NCBI RefSeq assembly: GCF_000013385.1
Contig: NC_007760.1
Span: 4,252,001 to 4,316,000, forward strand
Source of the DNA: Anaeromyxobacter dehalogenans 2CP-C
GTDB taxonomy: Bacteria > Myxococcota > Myxococcia > Myxococcales > Anaeromyxobacteraceae
DNA length: 64,000 nt
Reading direction: 5' to 3'
The notes beneath the pieces were generated by a model. It saw nothing but the letters and a program-made list of their open reading frames with translations, had not been told where the DNA came from and ran no database searches. Shown in pieces: positions 29,746-37,560 of the stretch. Position 1 is the first letter of the stretch. Every line of letters starts with the position of its first letter. A program made the position numbers and the translations under genes.

Positions 29746-30530
29746 ACCGCGTGGACAAGCGCCGGGTGGGCGCCGCGTTCTCCCGCTCCGCCGCGGCCTA
29801 CGACGCGCGCGCCGCGGTCCAGCGGGAGGTGCAGGATCGGGTCCTGGCGCTGGTCGCGGAGGCCGCCCCGGACGCGCGGCGCGTGCTCGACGTCGGCGCC
29901 GGCACCGGCGCGCTGCTGGCGCGGCTGGCCGCGGCGCGCCCCGGGCTGCGGCCCGCGGCGGTGGACCTCGCGCCGGGGATGGCGGCGGCGGCGCGCGCGC
30001 GCCTGCCCGGCGCCGCGGTGGCGGCCGGCGACGCGGAGGCGCTGCCGTTCGGCGACGCGCGGTTCGACCTGTTCCTCTCCACCTCGGCGTTCCAGTGGCT
30101 GCCGCGGCTCGAGCCGGCGTTCGCCGAGGCGCGCCGGGTGCTCGCGCCGGGCGGCCTGCTCGCGGTGGCGCTGTTCGGCGCCCGCACGCTGCACGAGCTG
30201 CGCGGCGCGTGGCGCGACGCGGCCGGCCCGGGCCCGGGCGAGCGGACCCACCGCTTCTTCGACCGCGGCGAGGTGGCCGCGGCGCTCGCCGCGACCGGGC
30301 TGCGGGTCCGCGCGGTGGTCGAGGAGGAGCGCCGCGAGCGCCACCCGGACGCGCGCGCGGTGCTGCGCGCGCTGAAGGAGATCGGCGCGGGCCCCGCGGT
30401 GCCCGGCGCGCGCGGGCTGGGTGGGCGAGGCGCGACGCTCGAGCTGCTCCGGCTCTACGAGGCCCGCCACGGCGGCCCCGCCGGCGTGCCCGCGACCTGG
30501 CACGTGGTGTACGCGCTCGCGCAGCGCTGA
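29742..30530 (+). CDS. bioC: Malonyl-ACP O-methyltransferase
   Basis: The 262-residue SAM-dependent methyltransferase starts with the BioC N-terminal signature DKRRVGAAFSRSAAAYDARAAVQ. VLDVGAGTGALLARLA (motif I), DAEALPFGDARFDLFLSTSAFQWL and the post-domain LHELRGAW follow. It methylates the free carboxyl of malonyl-ACP (or -CoA), priming fatty acid synthase for pimelate. Translation is coupled to bioH through a GTG overlapping its stop. Other bio genes are not in the window. Confidence 0.9.
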   Translation: MNRVDKRRVGAAFSRSAAAYDARAAVQREVQDRVLALVAEAAPDARRVLDVGAGTGALLARLAAARPGLRPAAVDLAPGMAAAARARLPGAAVAAGDAEALPFGDARFDLFLSTSAFQWLPRLEPAFAEARRVLAPGGLLAVALFGARTLHELRGAWRDAAGPGPGERTHRFFDRGEVAAALAATGLRVRAVVEEERRERHPDARAVLRALKEIGAGPAVPGARGLGGRGATLELLRLYEARHGGPAGVPATWHVVYALAQR

Positions 30531-30599
30531 GCGCACGTGTGGGCGCTACACCCAGCGCGGCACCCTGCCGGCCGGCGGCCGCCGCGCTACCCTCTCGCG

Positions 30600-31277
30600 A
30601 TGCCCCGCGCCCGCCGCTTCCCCGCCGCCGTGCTCGCCGCGCTCGGCGCCGCCGCGCTCGCCGCCGCGCCCGGGATCGCGAGCGCCGCCGAGGACGCGCC
30701 CGGCGAGGACGTCCCCGCGCCGGGGCGCGGCGCGGCCGGGCCCCTCCATCGCGCGCCCTGGTACGTGGGCTTCGGCCTGGGCTACGGGACGGGGACGGTC
30801 GGCGCGAGCGGCGATCGCCGCACGTTCCGCGACCTGGTCGGCGGCACCTCCACCTCGTTCGCGGCGCAGCTCGAGGCCGGCGCCACGGTAGGCGCCCGCA
30901 CCCTGCTCGGCGGCGAGCTGCTGGTCGCCGGCGCCGCCGCGCACCCGGACGATCCGCTGCTCGGCCGCACCACGCGCACGCTCCGCGTCGCGAACCTCGA
31001 CGCGGTGCTCACGTTCTTCCCGCTCGGCGACGGGCTCTTCTTCCGCGCCGGCGCCGGCGCGTCGCGGCTCTCGCTCTCGGTGCGGTCCGCCTCGGGCAGC
31101 GACGGCGAGGCCCACCTCGGGACGAACGTGCTCGGCGGGATCGGGTACGCGTTCCGGATCGGCCGCCGCTTCAGCCTGAGCATGAAGCTCGACGGCTCGC
31201 GGCAGTGGTACCGGGGCGCGGCCGGGCCCGGCACGTCGCGGTTCTGGGCCGCCTACGGCGGCTTCGCCTGGTACTGA
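30600..31277 (+). CDS. Outer-membrane beta-barrel protein, unknown
   Basis: The 225-residue protein has a Sec signal peptide (VLAALGAAALAAAPGIASA, cleavage near 27). The mature part alternates hydrophobic and polar residues in beta-strand fashion: WYVGFGLGYGTGTVG, LEAGATVGARTLLGGEL, LFFRAGAGASRLSLSV. It ends GGFAWY, an aromatic C-terminus typical of BAM substrates. It resembles small OmpW/OmpA-like barrels; function unknown. A -10-like TACCCT at 30588-30593 lies six bases before the ATG with no Shine-Dalgarno sequence, suggesting a leaderless mRNA. Confidence 0.65.
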   Translation: MPRARRFPAAVLAALGAAALAAAPGIASAAEDAPGEDVPAPGRGAAGPLHRAPWYVGFGLGYGTGTVGASGDRRTFRDLVGGTSTSFAAQLEAGATVGARTLLGGELLVAGAAAHPDDPLLGRTTRTLRVANLDAVLTFFPLGDGLFFRAGAGASRLSLSVRSASGSDGEAHLGTNVLGGIGYAFRIGRRFSLSMKLDGSRQWYRGAAGPGTSRFWAAYGGFAWY

Positions 31278-31442
31278 TCGTCCCGCCGGAGCCGGCCGGC
31301 CCGCCCCGTCTCCCGGCCGCGGGACAGCGGTCCCGCCCCGCCGCCCTCGACGTGGGGATGCGGCCAGGGCCGAGCACCTACCCGCCCTGACCGGCTCGCA
31401 CCCGATACCGTCGCGTCGCGCGTTCACGGCCCTTTCCGCCCC

Positions 31443-32141
31443 ATGTCTCCCGCGCTAGTGTTCGCTCGTTGCGCAGCCCGATGGTCGAAGGGGGATCCCA
31501 TCGCTCGCCTGGCAGAGAGACTCGCGCTCGCCGCTCCCGTGACGTCGCAGGCCGAGATCGAGGCCGACGTCCTCGACCTCGCCGACGCCGCGGACCACGA
31601 CGCGGTCGAGCGCACGCTCGCCGGCGACACCGACGCGTTCGCCAGCGTCGTCCGCCGGTACGCCGGCGGCCTGGTCGGGACCTGCAGCCGCATGGTGGGC
31701 GACGCCCGCCTGGGCGAGGAGCTCGCGCAGGAGGCGCTCGCGCGCGCCTACACGCGCCTCGCCTCGTTCCGCGGCGACTGCCGCTTCCGCCACTGGCTCT
31801 ACCGCATCGCCGTGAACGGCTGCCGGGACTGGCTGAAGGCCGGCGCGCGCGCGGAGCGCGCCAGCGATCTCTCCGGCGACGAGCTGGTGAGCGCGGTGGA
31901 CCCGGAGCGCGACGCCGCCGCCCGGCAGGCGGTGCTCGCGCTGCAGAGCGCGCTCGCCGCGCTCCCGGCCAAGTACCGCGAGGCCTTCACGCTGTTCCAC
32001 GTCGAGAACCTTCCCTACGAGGAGATCGAGGCGGCCACCGGCGTCCGCGTGAACGCGCTGAAGGTGCGGGTGCACCGCGCCCGCATCATGCTGCGCGAGC
32101 GCCTCGGCGACCTGCTCGATCCGGACGAGGTGCTGCCGTGA
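31443..32141 (+). CDS. ECF-type RNA polymerase sigma factor
   Basis: The protein has up to 232 residues. The sigma2 region spans roughly 70-140 (RYAGGLVGTCSRMVGDARLGEELAQEAL, SFRGDCRFRHWLYRIAVNGCRDWLK). Sigma4 carries LPAKYREAFTLFHVENLPYEEIEAATGVRVNALKVRVHRAR. It is preceded by a charged N-terminal extension. The start is doubtful: the ATG at 31443 has no ribosome-binding site, a -10-like TAGTGT lies just inside, and an AAGGGGG sequence sits correctly before an ATC codon at 31500. It is coupled by GTGA to the putative anti-sigma gene and likely transcribes the cluster to 34958. Confidence 0.85.
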   Translation: MSPALVFARCAARWSKGDPIARLAERLALAAPVTSQAEIEADVLDLADAADHDAVERTLAGDTDAFASVVRRYAGGLVGTCSRMVGDARLGEELAQEALARAYTRLASFRGDCRFRHWLYRIAVNGCRDWLKAGARAERASDLSGDELVSAVDPERDAAARQAVLALQSALAALPAKYREAFTLFHVENLPYEEIEAATGVRVNALKVRVHRARIMLRERLGDLLDPDEVLP

Positions 32142-32758
32142 CGGAGCGCGAGCTCCAGGACCTGCTGGACGGCCGCCCCGGTCCGCTCGCGGCGGAGCGG
32201 CTGCTGTCGTCCCTGCCGCCGGAGGAGCGCCAGGCCGCGCTCCGCCTGGTGGCGCTCTCGCGGCTGGCCGGCGCCGGCGCGCGCCCCGCGCCGTCCGACG
32301 ACTTCGTCCAGCGCACCATGGCGCGCGTGCGCGCCAGCCGCCCGCCGCGGCGGCGGCCGCTCCTCGCCTGGCTGACCGGCCCCCGCCTCTCGCCGCTCGG
32401 CGCGCTGGGCGGCGCGGCGGCCGCGGCGTTCCTGGCGGTGGCGGTGGCCCGCTTCCCGGCGCCGCCCGGCCCGGAGGCCGCGCGCGCGCCCGAGGCGCCG
32501 GTGGTGCTGGCGCGGCTCGCGCTGGCGGCGCCCGGCGCGCGGGTGGTGCGCGTCGCGGGCGACTTCAACGGCTGGAAGCCCGAGGTGACGCCGCTCCGGC
32601 GCGGCCCCGACGGCGTGTGGACGGTGGAGGTCCCGCTCCGGCCCGGGCGCCGCTACGAGTACATGTTCGTGGTGGACGGCTCGTGGACCACCGACCCGGG
32701 CGCGCGCGCCCTCGCCGACGACGGCTTCGGCGGAAAGAACGCCATCCTGGACCTGTAG
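32138..32758 (+). CDS. Putative anti-sigma factor with periplasmic CBM48 domain
   Basis: The 206-residue protein has a cytoplasmic N-terminal part (about 1-85, ELQDLLDGRPGPLAAERLL), one TM helix near 88-108 and a C-terminal CBM48/AMPK-type glycan-binding domain (about 125-205). The domain contains VAGDFNGWKPEV, GRRYEYMFVVDGSW and DDGFGGKNAILDL. Its position next to an ECF sigma factor and its single-TM topology suggest a membrane anti-sigma factor, although no HxxxCxxC zinc motif is present. CBM48 normally binds alpha-glucans such as glycogen, so a periplasmic glycan signal is possible but unproven. Confidence 0.75.
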   Translation: MTERELQDLLDGRPGPLAAERLLSSLPPEERQAALRLVALSRLAGAGARPAPSDDFVQRTMARVRASRPPRRRPLLAWLTGPRLSPLGALGGAAAAAFLAVAVARFPAPPGPEAARAPEAPVVLARLALAAPGARVVRVAGDFNGWKPEVTPLRRGPDGVWTVEVPLRPGRRYEYMFVVDGSWTTDPGARALADDGFGGKNAILDL

Positions 32759-32760
32759 GC

Positions 32761-33654
32761 GTGCTCGCGCCGAGCCTCGTCGCCCTCGCGCTGTGCTCGG
32801 CCGCGCACGGCGCCAACGGCCGCCTGGTGCTCTCCGCGCGCGCCGGCGCCGGCTGGGCGAGCGACACGTACCTGGGCGCGGAGATGGGCGGCGGGGCCTT
32901 CGCCGAGGTGGCGCCGGCCGCGCGGCTGGACCTCTCGCTGGTGCCGCGGCTGAAGCTGGACGCCACCGGCGAGGTCTCGCTCGCGCGCTACCAGGCGGGC
33001 GGCTTCGGCGCCGTCTCGGAGGCCGCCGGGGTCCGCACCCGCTGGCTCGGCGAGGGATGGGAGGCGTCGCTCGCGGCGGCCGCCGAGCACGCCTCGTTCT
33101 CCTCCGGCGTCCCGCTCGGCGACCTCGCCGCCGGGCCGCAGGTGGACGCCACCACGGCGGCGCTCCTCACGCCGCAGCTGCGGGTGCGGACCGGGCCGGT
33201 CGCGCTGCGCGCCGCCGCCACCGGCACGCTGCGCGCGTCGCGCGCCTCCGGGGACCGGGTGGGCGAGCGCGGGATCGCGGCGCTCGCCGCGGTGGAGTGG
33301 GCGCCGTCGCGGCGCGCGGCGGTGGAGCTGTCGCTCCGGCACGAGCGCGTGGCGAGCGAGGTCCCCGAGTTCGAGCTGCGCGCCTGGGGCGGCGCGGCGA
33401 GCGCGCTGATCCGCCCCGCCGGCGCGCTCGAGGCGTCGGCGGTGGCGCAGGCGCACCGCGCCGCGCTGCACGGCGGCGTGGACGAGACGGTCTGGCGCGC
33501 CACGCTGGACCTGGCGCACCCGGCCGGCCCGGTGTGGCTGGTCGTGTCCGGCGGCTGGGCGCGGAGCGCGACCGGCGGCGCCGAGCGCGCCGTGGCCGAC
33601 CGCGCGGCGGTGTTCGCGGGCGTGCGCGGCAGCGCGAGGGTGCTCTCGTGGTGA
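32761..33654 (+). CDS. Exported beta-rich envelope protein in the sigma/CBM48 cluster
   Basis: The 297-residue protein starts with a GTG two bases after the upstream stop and a short signal peptide (VLAPSLVALALCSAAHG, cleavage near 17). The mature part is a repetitive pattern of amphipathic beta strands (RLVLSARAGAGWAS, AARLDLSLVPRLKLDATGEVSLA, RAAVELSLRHERV), consistent with an outer-membrane barrel. It ends in SARVLSW, an aromatic C-terminus. No family was recognised. Its stop overlaps the CBM48 lipoprotein start. Confidence 0.6.
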   Translation: MLAPSLVALALCSAAHGANGRLVLSARAGAGWASDTYLGAEMGGGAFAEVAPAARLDLSLVPRLKLDATGEVSLARYQAGGFGAVSEAAGVRTRWLGEGWEASLAAAAEHASFSSGVPLGDLAAGPQVDATTAALLTPQLRVRTGPVALRAAATGTLRASRASGDRVGERGIAALAAVEWAPSRRAAVELSLRHERVASEVPEFELRAWGGAASALIRPAGALEASAVAQAHRAALHGGVDETVWRATLDLAHPAGPVWLVVSGGWARSATGGAERAVADRAAVFAGVRGSARVLSW

Positions 33655-34013
33655 GCGGGCGCCGCCGGCTCGCGGCGCTCGCCCTCGCGGCCTTCGCCGG
33701 CGCCTGCGCGCCGCGTGCGACCGTCCGCGCGCCGGGGCAGGCGTCCACGCAGGGTGCTCCCGCGCCCACCGTGTTCGCCTTCCGGGGACCCGCCGACGCG
33801 GTCGCGCTGCGCGGCACCATGACCGGGTGGGACGCGGTCCCGCTGGAGCGCGAGGGCGATCGGTTCGTGCTCGCGATATCGCTCGCGAGCGGTCGATACG
33901 AGTACCGCTTCGAGGTGCGCCGCGGCGCCGAACTGCGTATCGTCCTCCCGGAGGACGCCGAGCGGGTGGACGACGGCTTCGGCGGCGAGAACGCGGTCCT
34001 CCGCGTCCCGTAA
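33651..34013 (+). CDS. CBM48-domain lipoprotein
   Basis: The 120-residue protein has a lipoprotein signal (LAALALAAFAGAC, lipobox Cys near 20) and a single CBM48-like domain (about 45-120): ALRGTMTGWDAVPLEREG, SGRYEYRFEV and DDGFGGENAVLRVP. The last motif is almost identical to the end of the CBM48 domain in the putative anti-sigma factor (32138-32758), so the two domains are duplicates. The GDFNGW signature is degraded to GTMTGW. It is probably anchored in the envelope and co-transcribed with the sigma factor. Confidence 0.75.
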   Translation: MSGRRRLAALALAAFAGACAPRATVRAPGQASTQGAPAPTVFAFRGPADAVALRGTMTGWDAVPLEREGDRFVLAISLASGRYEYRFEVRRGAELRIVLPEDAERVDDGFGGENAVLRVP

Positions 34014-34061
34014 CCGCGTGCTCCGACGCTCGTCGAATCGGGTGGTGCGGACGTCGGCAGA

Positions 34062-34958
34062 ATGGAGACACCGTCGGTGATCGTCGCGCTCTTCCTCACC
34101 TCCCTGCTCGGCGTCCCGGCGCCGTCCGCGCCCTCCACGCCGGACCCGGTCCAGTCGGCCGCCGCGGCGGGCGTCCCCGCCGCGCTGGCCCGCGACGTGG
34201 CGAGCCGGGCCGCCGCGCGCGGCCTCGAGCCGGAGCGGGCGCTCGCGCCGGTGGTCGAGGCGGCCCGCGCCGGCCTGCCCGGCGAGGTGGTCGCGGCGAA
34301 GATCCTCGAGGGCCTGGCGAAGGGCGCGCCGCCGGCGCGCGTGCTCGAGGTCGCCGCCGAGCTGGGCGGCCGCCTCTCGCGCGCGGCGGCGCTGGTGGCG
34401 CAGGCGCGGGCCTCGGGGCTGCCGCTCCGCGGCGACCGGGCCGCGGCGCTCGCCGACCTGGCCGGCGCGCTCGGCGCGGGCGTGCCGCCGGACGCGGTGC
34501 TGCAGCTCGTGGACGCGGCCCGCGGCGCGGCCGGCGGGAGCTGCGAGGCGGTGGTGGCGGCGGCGCGCACGCTGGGTGAGCTGGCCCGGCGCGGCGTGCC
34601 CGTGCGCGACGCGCTCCCGCTCGGCGCGGCGCTGGCGCAGCGCGCGCCCGCGTCCGCCGGCGAGGTGGCCGCGCTGTACGAGGCGTACCGCGCCGAGGGC
34701 GGCCGGGACGCCGCGGCGTTCCTGGCCGAGGCGGAGCGCCGCGTCGAGGCCGGCGCCGCGCTGCAGGGCATGGTGGACACCTTCGGCGACTCGCCCGACC
34801 ACCTGGTGCGCGCGCGCAGCCGGGCCGACGAGGCCGCCGCCGGCGGGCTCGACAAGGCCGCCGAGCACGTCCGCAGCGCGCGCGAGGGCGTGGGCCCCGG
34901 GTCGCCGCCCGGCCTGGAGCGCCTGCCGCCCGGCCGTGGGCCGAAGAAGCCCAAGTAG
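34062..34958 (+). CDS. Exported helical-repeat protein, unknown
   Basis: The 298-residue protein has an N-terminal hydrophobic signal (VIVALFLTSLLGVPAPSAP) followed by repeated Ala/Leu/Arg-rich amphipathic helices of about 35-40 residues (VPAALARDVASRAAARGLEPERAL, LPGEVVAAKILEGLAKGAPPARVLEVAAE). The recurring AxxGVP/xxGLP-type turns suggest an alpha-solenoid. A hydrophilic Pro/Lys tail (GRGPKKPK) closes it. It lies 48 bases after the CBM48 lipoprotein and may be the last gene of the sigma cluster. No known family. Confidence 0.6.
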   Translation: METPSVIVALFLTSLLGVPAPSAPSTPDPVQSAAAAGVPAALARDVASRAAARGLEPERALAPVVEAARAGLPGEVVAAKILEGLAKGAPPARVLEVAAELGGRLSRAAALVAQARASGLPLRGDRAAALADLAGALGAGVPPDAVLQLVDAARGAAGGSCEAVVAAARTLGELARRGVPVRDALPLGAALAQRAPASAGEVAALYEAYRAEGGRDAAAFLAEAERRVEAGAALQGMVDTFGDSPDHLVRARSRADEAAAGGLDKAAEHVRSAREGVGPGSPPGLERLPPGRGPKKPK

Positions 34959-35019
34959 GACTGCCGCGCACCGGTCGGTCGCCTTGTGGTCCCCCGAGGG
35001 GGCGGGCTAACATCCCGCC

Positions 35020-36795
35020 GTGGTCGAGGCCGCCCCTTCCATCCCGACGGACTTCAAGCCGCACCTGTTCGGCAAGTTCTTCCTGCTCCAGCGTCTCGCC
35101 ATCGGCGGGATGGCCGAGATCTATCGCGCCCGCGTCCCGGGCGCGGGCGGGTTCGAGAAGGAGCTGGTGGTGAAGCGCATCCTGCCCGCGCGCGCGCAGG
35201 ATCACGGCTTCATCAAGATGCTGGTGAACGAGGCGAAGCTCACCGTCCAGCTCACCCACTCGAACATCGCCCAGGTCTACGAGTGCGGGAAGATCGACGG
35301 GAACTACTTCATCTCGATGGAGCTGGTGAACGGCGTCTCCCTCAAGGAGATGATGCAGGCGTTCGCCCGCGCCGGCGCGCAGATCTCGCCCGAGCAGGCC
35401 ATCTACATGGTGCTGCAGCTGCTCACCGGCCTCGACTACGCGCACAAGAAGACCGACGCGCAGGGCCAGCCGCTGCAGATCGTCCACTGCGACGTCTCGC
35501 CGGACAACGCGCTCGTCTCCTGGGAAGGCGAGATCAAGCTGCTCGACTTCGGCATCGCGCGCGCCGCCACCGGGCTGTCGAACTACAAGGAAGGCATGCT
35601 GATGGGGAAGCTCGGGTACGTCGCGCCCGAGCAGGCCTCGCTGGAGCGGCGCTGGGACCACCGGGTGGACCTGTTCGCCGCGGGGATCCTGCTGTACGAG
35701 CTGCTCACCAAGCAGAAGCCGTTCCCCAAGGCCACCGACGTCGAGTCGCTCGTCGCCGCGCGCAAGGCGCGGGTGGTGCCGCCCACCTCCATCGACCCGC
35801 GCCTGCCCAGGGAGATCGACGCCATCGTGGCGCGGGCGCTCGCCTACGATCCCGACGAGCGCTTCACCGACGCGCGCGCGTTCGCGGGCGCGCTCGTGGA
35901 CGTGCTCTTCCCCACCCCGCAGTCGTCCATCCAGGACCTGCTGGGCAAGCAGATGCAGCAGGTGTTCGCCGAGAAGATCGCGCGGCAGCGTAGCGCGCGC
36001 GCCCACGACCCGCTCATCATGAAGGTGCTCTCCAACCTCGCCGAGAAGCAGCAGGCGCAGGCGGAGTACGAGCGGCTCTCGGCCACCACCCCGGCGGCGG
36101 GCCTGCCCGCCGCGGCGGGCTCCGGCGCGTCGCCCTTCGACCCCATCGCGCCGCTCCCCGCGGACGTGCTCCCCGCCGCCGAGCCGGCCCGGCCCGCGCC
36201 GCGCAAGGCGCGCAGCCACCGCCCGCCGCCGCGCGAGGGCATCCGGCTGCGCACGGCCGTGCTGATCGGCCTGGTGCTCGCGGTCGGCGGCGCCGCCGGG
36301 CTGCACTACGCCGAGACCTGGCTGCGCACCGGCGTCCTGGTGGTCACCTCCGAGCCCCCCGGCGCCGAGGTCACGCTGGACGGCGTCCGCTCCGGCGCGA
36401 CCACGCCGGCGGTGCTGGAGGGGCTGGTCCTGTCGAGGCCGCACCAGGTCGCGCTGGATGGGCCGGGCGTGCGCGCGGTCACGATGGACCTGGCGCCGGT
36501 GCCGGGCACGCTGGTGCGCCGCGTCCACGCCCGGCTCGAGACCGCGCTCGGCGCGGTCACCATCGAGAGCGAGCCGGCCGGGGCCGAGGTGCGCCTGGAC
36601 GGGCGCGTGGTGGGCCGCGCCCCGGTGACGGTGCTGGGCGTGCGCCTCGACGAGCGGCACCGCGTGGACCTCACCCTGCCCGGCCACGAGATCGACCAGT
36701 TCGTGGTGCTGCCGGAGAAGGACGGCACGCGCTTCACCCGCAAGCTGGGCCGCAGCGATCAGCCCGAGCCGCGCGGGAAGGCGATCGGGCCGTAG
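35020..36795 (+). CDS. Ser/Thr protein kinase with TM helix and two PEGA domains
   Basis: The 591-residue kinase has its catalytic domain at about 20-290: glycine loop IGGMAEIYRA, catalytic Lys in ELVVKRI, and a catalytic loop reading HCDVSPDN in place of HRDxKxxN. DFGIAR and GYVAPEQ follow. A TM helix lies near 410-428 (TAVLIGLVLAVGGAAGL). Two extracytoplasmic PEGA repeats follow (VVTSEPPGAEVTLDG; IESEPAGAEVRLDG). HCD and the Lys-to-Ser change occur in myxobacterial-type kinases. TAACAT at 35008-35013 sits six bases before the GTG start. The FHA gene directly downstream is a likely partner. Confidence 0.92.
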   Translation: MVEAAPSIPTDFKPHLFGKFFLLQRLAIGGMAEIYRARVPGAGGFEKELVVKRILPARAQDHGFIKMLVNEAKLTVQLTHSNIAQVYECGKIDGNYFISMELVNGVSLKEMMQAFARAGAQISPEQAIYMVLQLLTGLDYAHKKTDAQGQPLQIVHCDVSPDNALVSWEGEIKLLDFGIARAATGLSNYKEGMLMGKLGYVAPEQASLERRWDHRVDLFAAGILLYELLTKQKPFPKATDVESLVAARKARVVPPTSIDPRLPREIDAIVARALAYDPDERFTDARAFAGALVDVLFPTPQSSIQDLLGKQMQQVFAEKIARQRSARAHDPLIMKVLSNLAEKQQAQAEYERLSATTPAAGLPAAAGSGASPFDPIAPLPADVLPAAEPARPAPRKARSHRPPPREGIRLRTAVLIGLVLAVGGAAGLHYAETWLRTGVLVVTSEPPGAEVTLDGVRSGATTPAVLEGLVLSRPHQVALDGPGVRAVTMDLAPVPGTLVRRVHARLETALGAVTIESEPAGAEVRLDGRVVGRAPVTVLGVRLDERHRVDLTLPGHEIDQFVVLPEKDGTRFTRKLGRSDQPEPRGKAIGP

Positions 36796-36815
36796 GCCCG
36801 GGGGATCGGCGCGCG

Positions 36816-37553
36816 ATGAAGCTCGTCATCGAGGACGCCGAGGGGACGCGTTCGGTGGTGCCGTTCGAGGGCGACGAGGTCACCGTCGGCCGGGCCGCGG
36901 AGGGCAACACCTTCCACATGGCCGACCGCGACGTGTCGCGCCGCCACGCGCGCTTCGTCCGCGCCGGCGGCGGGGTCTTCGTCGAGGACCTGGGCAGCCT
37001 GACCGGCACGCGCGTGAACGGCGAGCGGATCTCCGCGCGGAGGCGGCTGCGCGAGGGCGACCTGGTCGAGATCGGCGCCTACGACCTCGCGCTGCTGCCC
37101 GACGTGGACGCGGCCGGGGCCGGCGCCCCGCCGCCCATCCCGCACGGCGCGCGCACGCCCGACCCGTCCGCGGGCCGCCGCACGCCGGACCCGCGGGCGA
37201 CCCCGCCGTCCGGCCGCCCCACGCCGCAGGGCCTGAGCGCGCCGATCTTCGCGACGCCGGCGGCGCCCGCGCCCGCCCCGGCCGCCGACGCGCCGCCGGC
37301 CCCGGCCGCCCGCGCGCCGGCCCCTGCCCCTGCCCTTGCCTCCGCGGCCGCGGCACCTGCCGCCGCGGCGCCCGCGCCCGCCGTCCCGGCCGCGCCGCCG
37401 GCCGCGCGCCCGGCCCCCGGCGCCGGGCGGACGGTCGCGCTGGCGGTGATCGCGGGCGCGGTCGCGCTCGCGCTGGGGCTCGCCGCCGGCTGGATGGTGG
37501 GCCGGCTCGGCGCCGCGCCCGTCGAGCCTCCCGGCGCGCCCGCCGCGCGCTAG
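36816..37553 (+). CDS. FHA-domain membrane protein
   Basis: The 245-residue protein has an N-terminal FHA domain (about 1-95) with the phosphothreonine-binding residues in VTVGRAAEG, DVSRRHARF and GTRVNGERI. A long Pro/Ala-rich linker (about 105-205) follows, with one TM helix near 208-228 (TVALAVIAGAVALALGLAAGWMVG) and a short tail. It lies 20 bases after the Ser/Thr kinase stop, so it probably docks phosphorylated sites on that kinase or its substrates at the membrane. Confidence 0.88.
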   Translation: MKLVIEDAEGTRSVVPFEGDEVTVGRAAEGNTFHMADRDVSRRHARFVRAGGGVFVEDLGSLTGTRVNGERISARRRLREGDLVEIGAYDLALLPDVDAAGAGAPPPIPHGARTPDPSAGRRTPDPRATPPSGRPTPQGLSAPIFATPAAPAPAPAADAPPAPAARAPAPAPALASAAAAPAAAAPAPAVPAAPPAARPAPGAGRTVALAVIAGAVALALGLAAGWMVGRLGAAPVEPPGAPAAR

Positions 37554-37560
37554 GGTCCCT

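Noticed and set aside
30544-30599. N-terminal extension of the beta-barrel protein from 30537
   Set aside because: The extension lacks signal-peptide character and contains the -10-like box; the ATG at 30600 opens the signal peptide.
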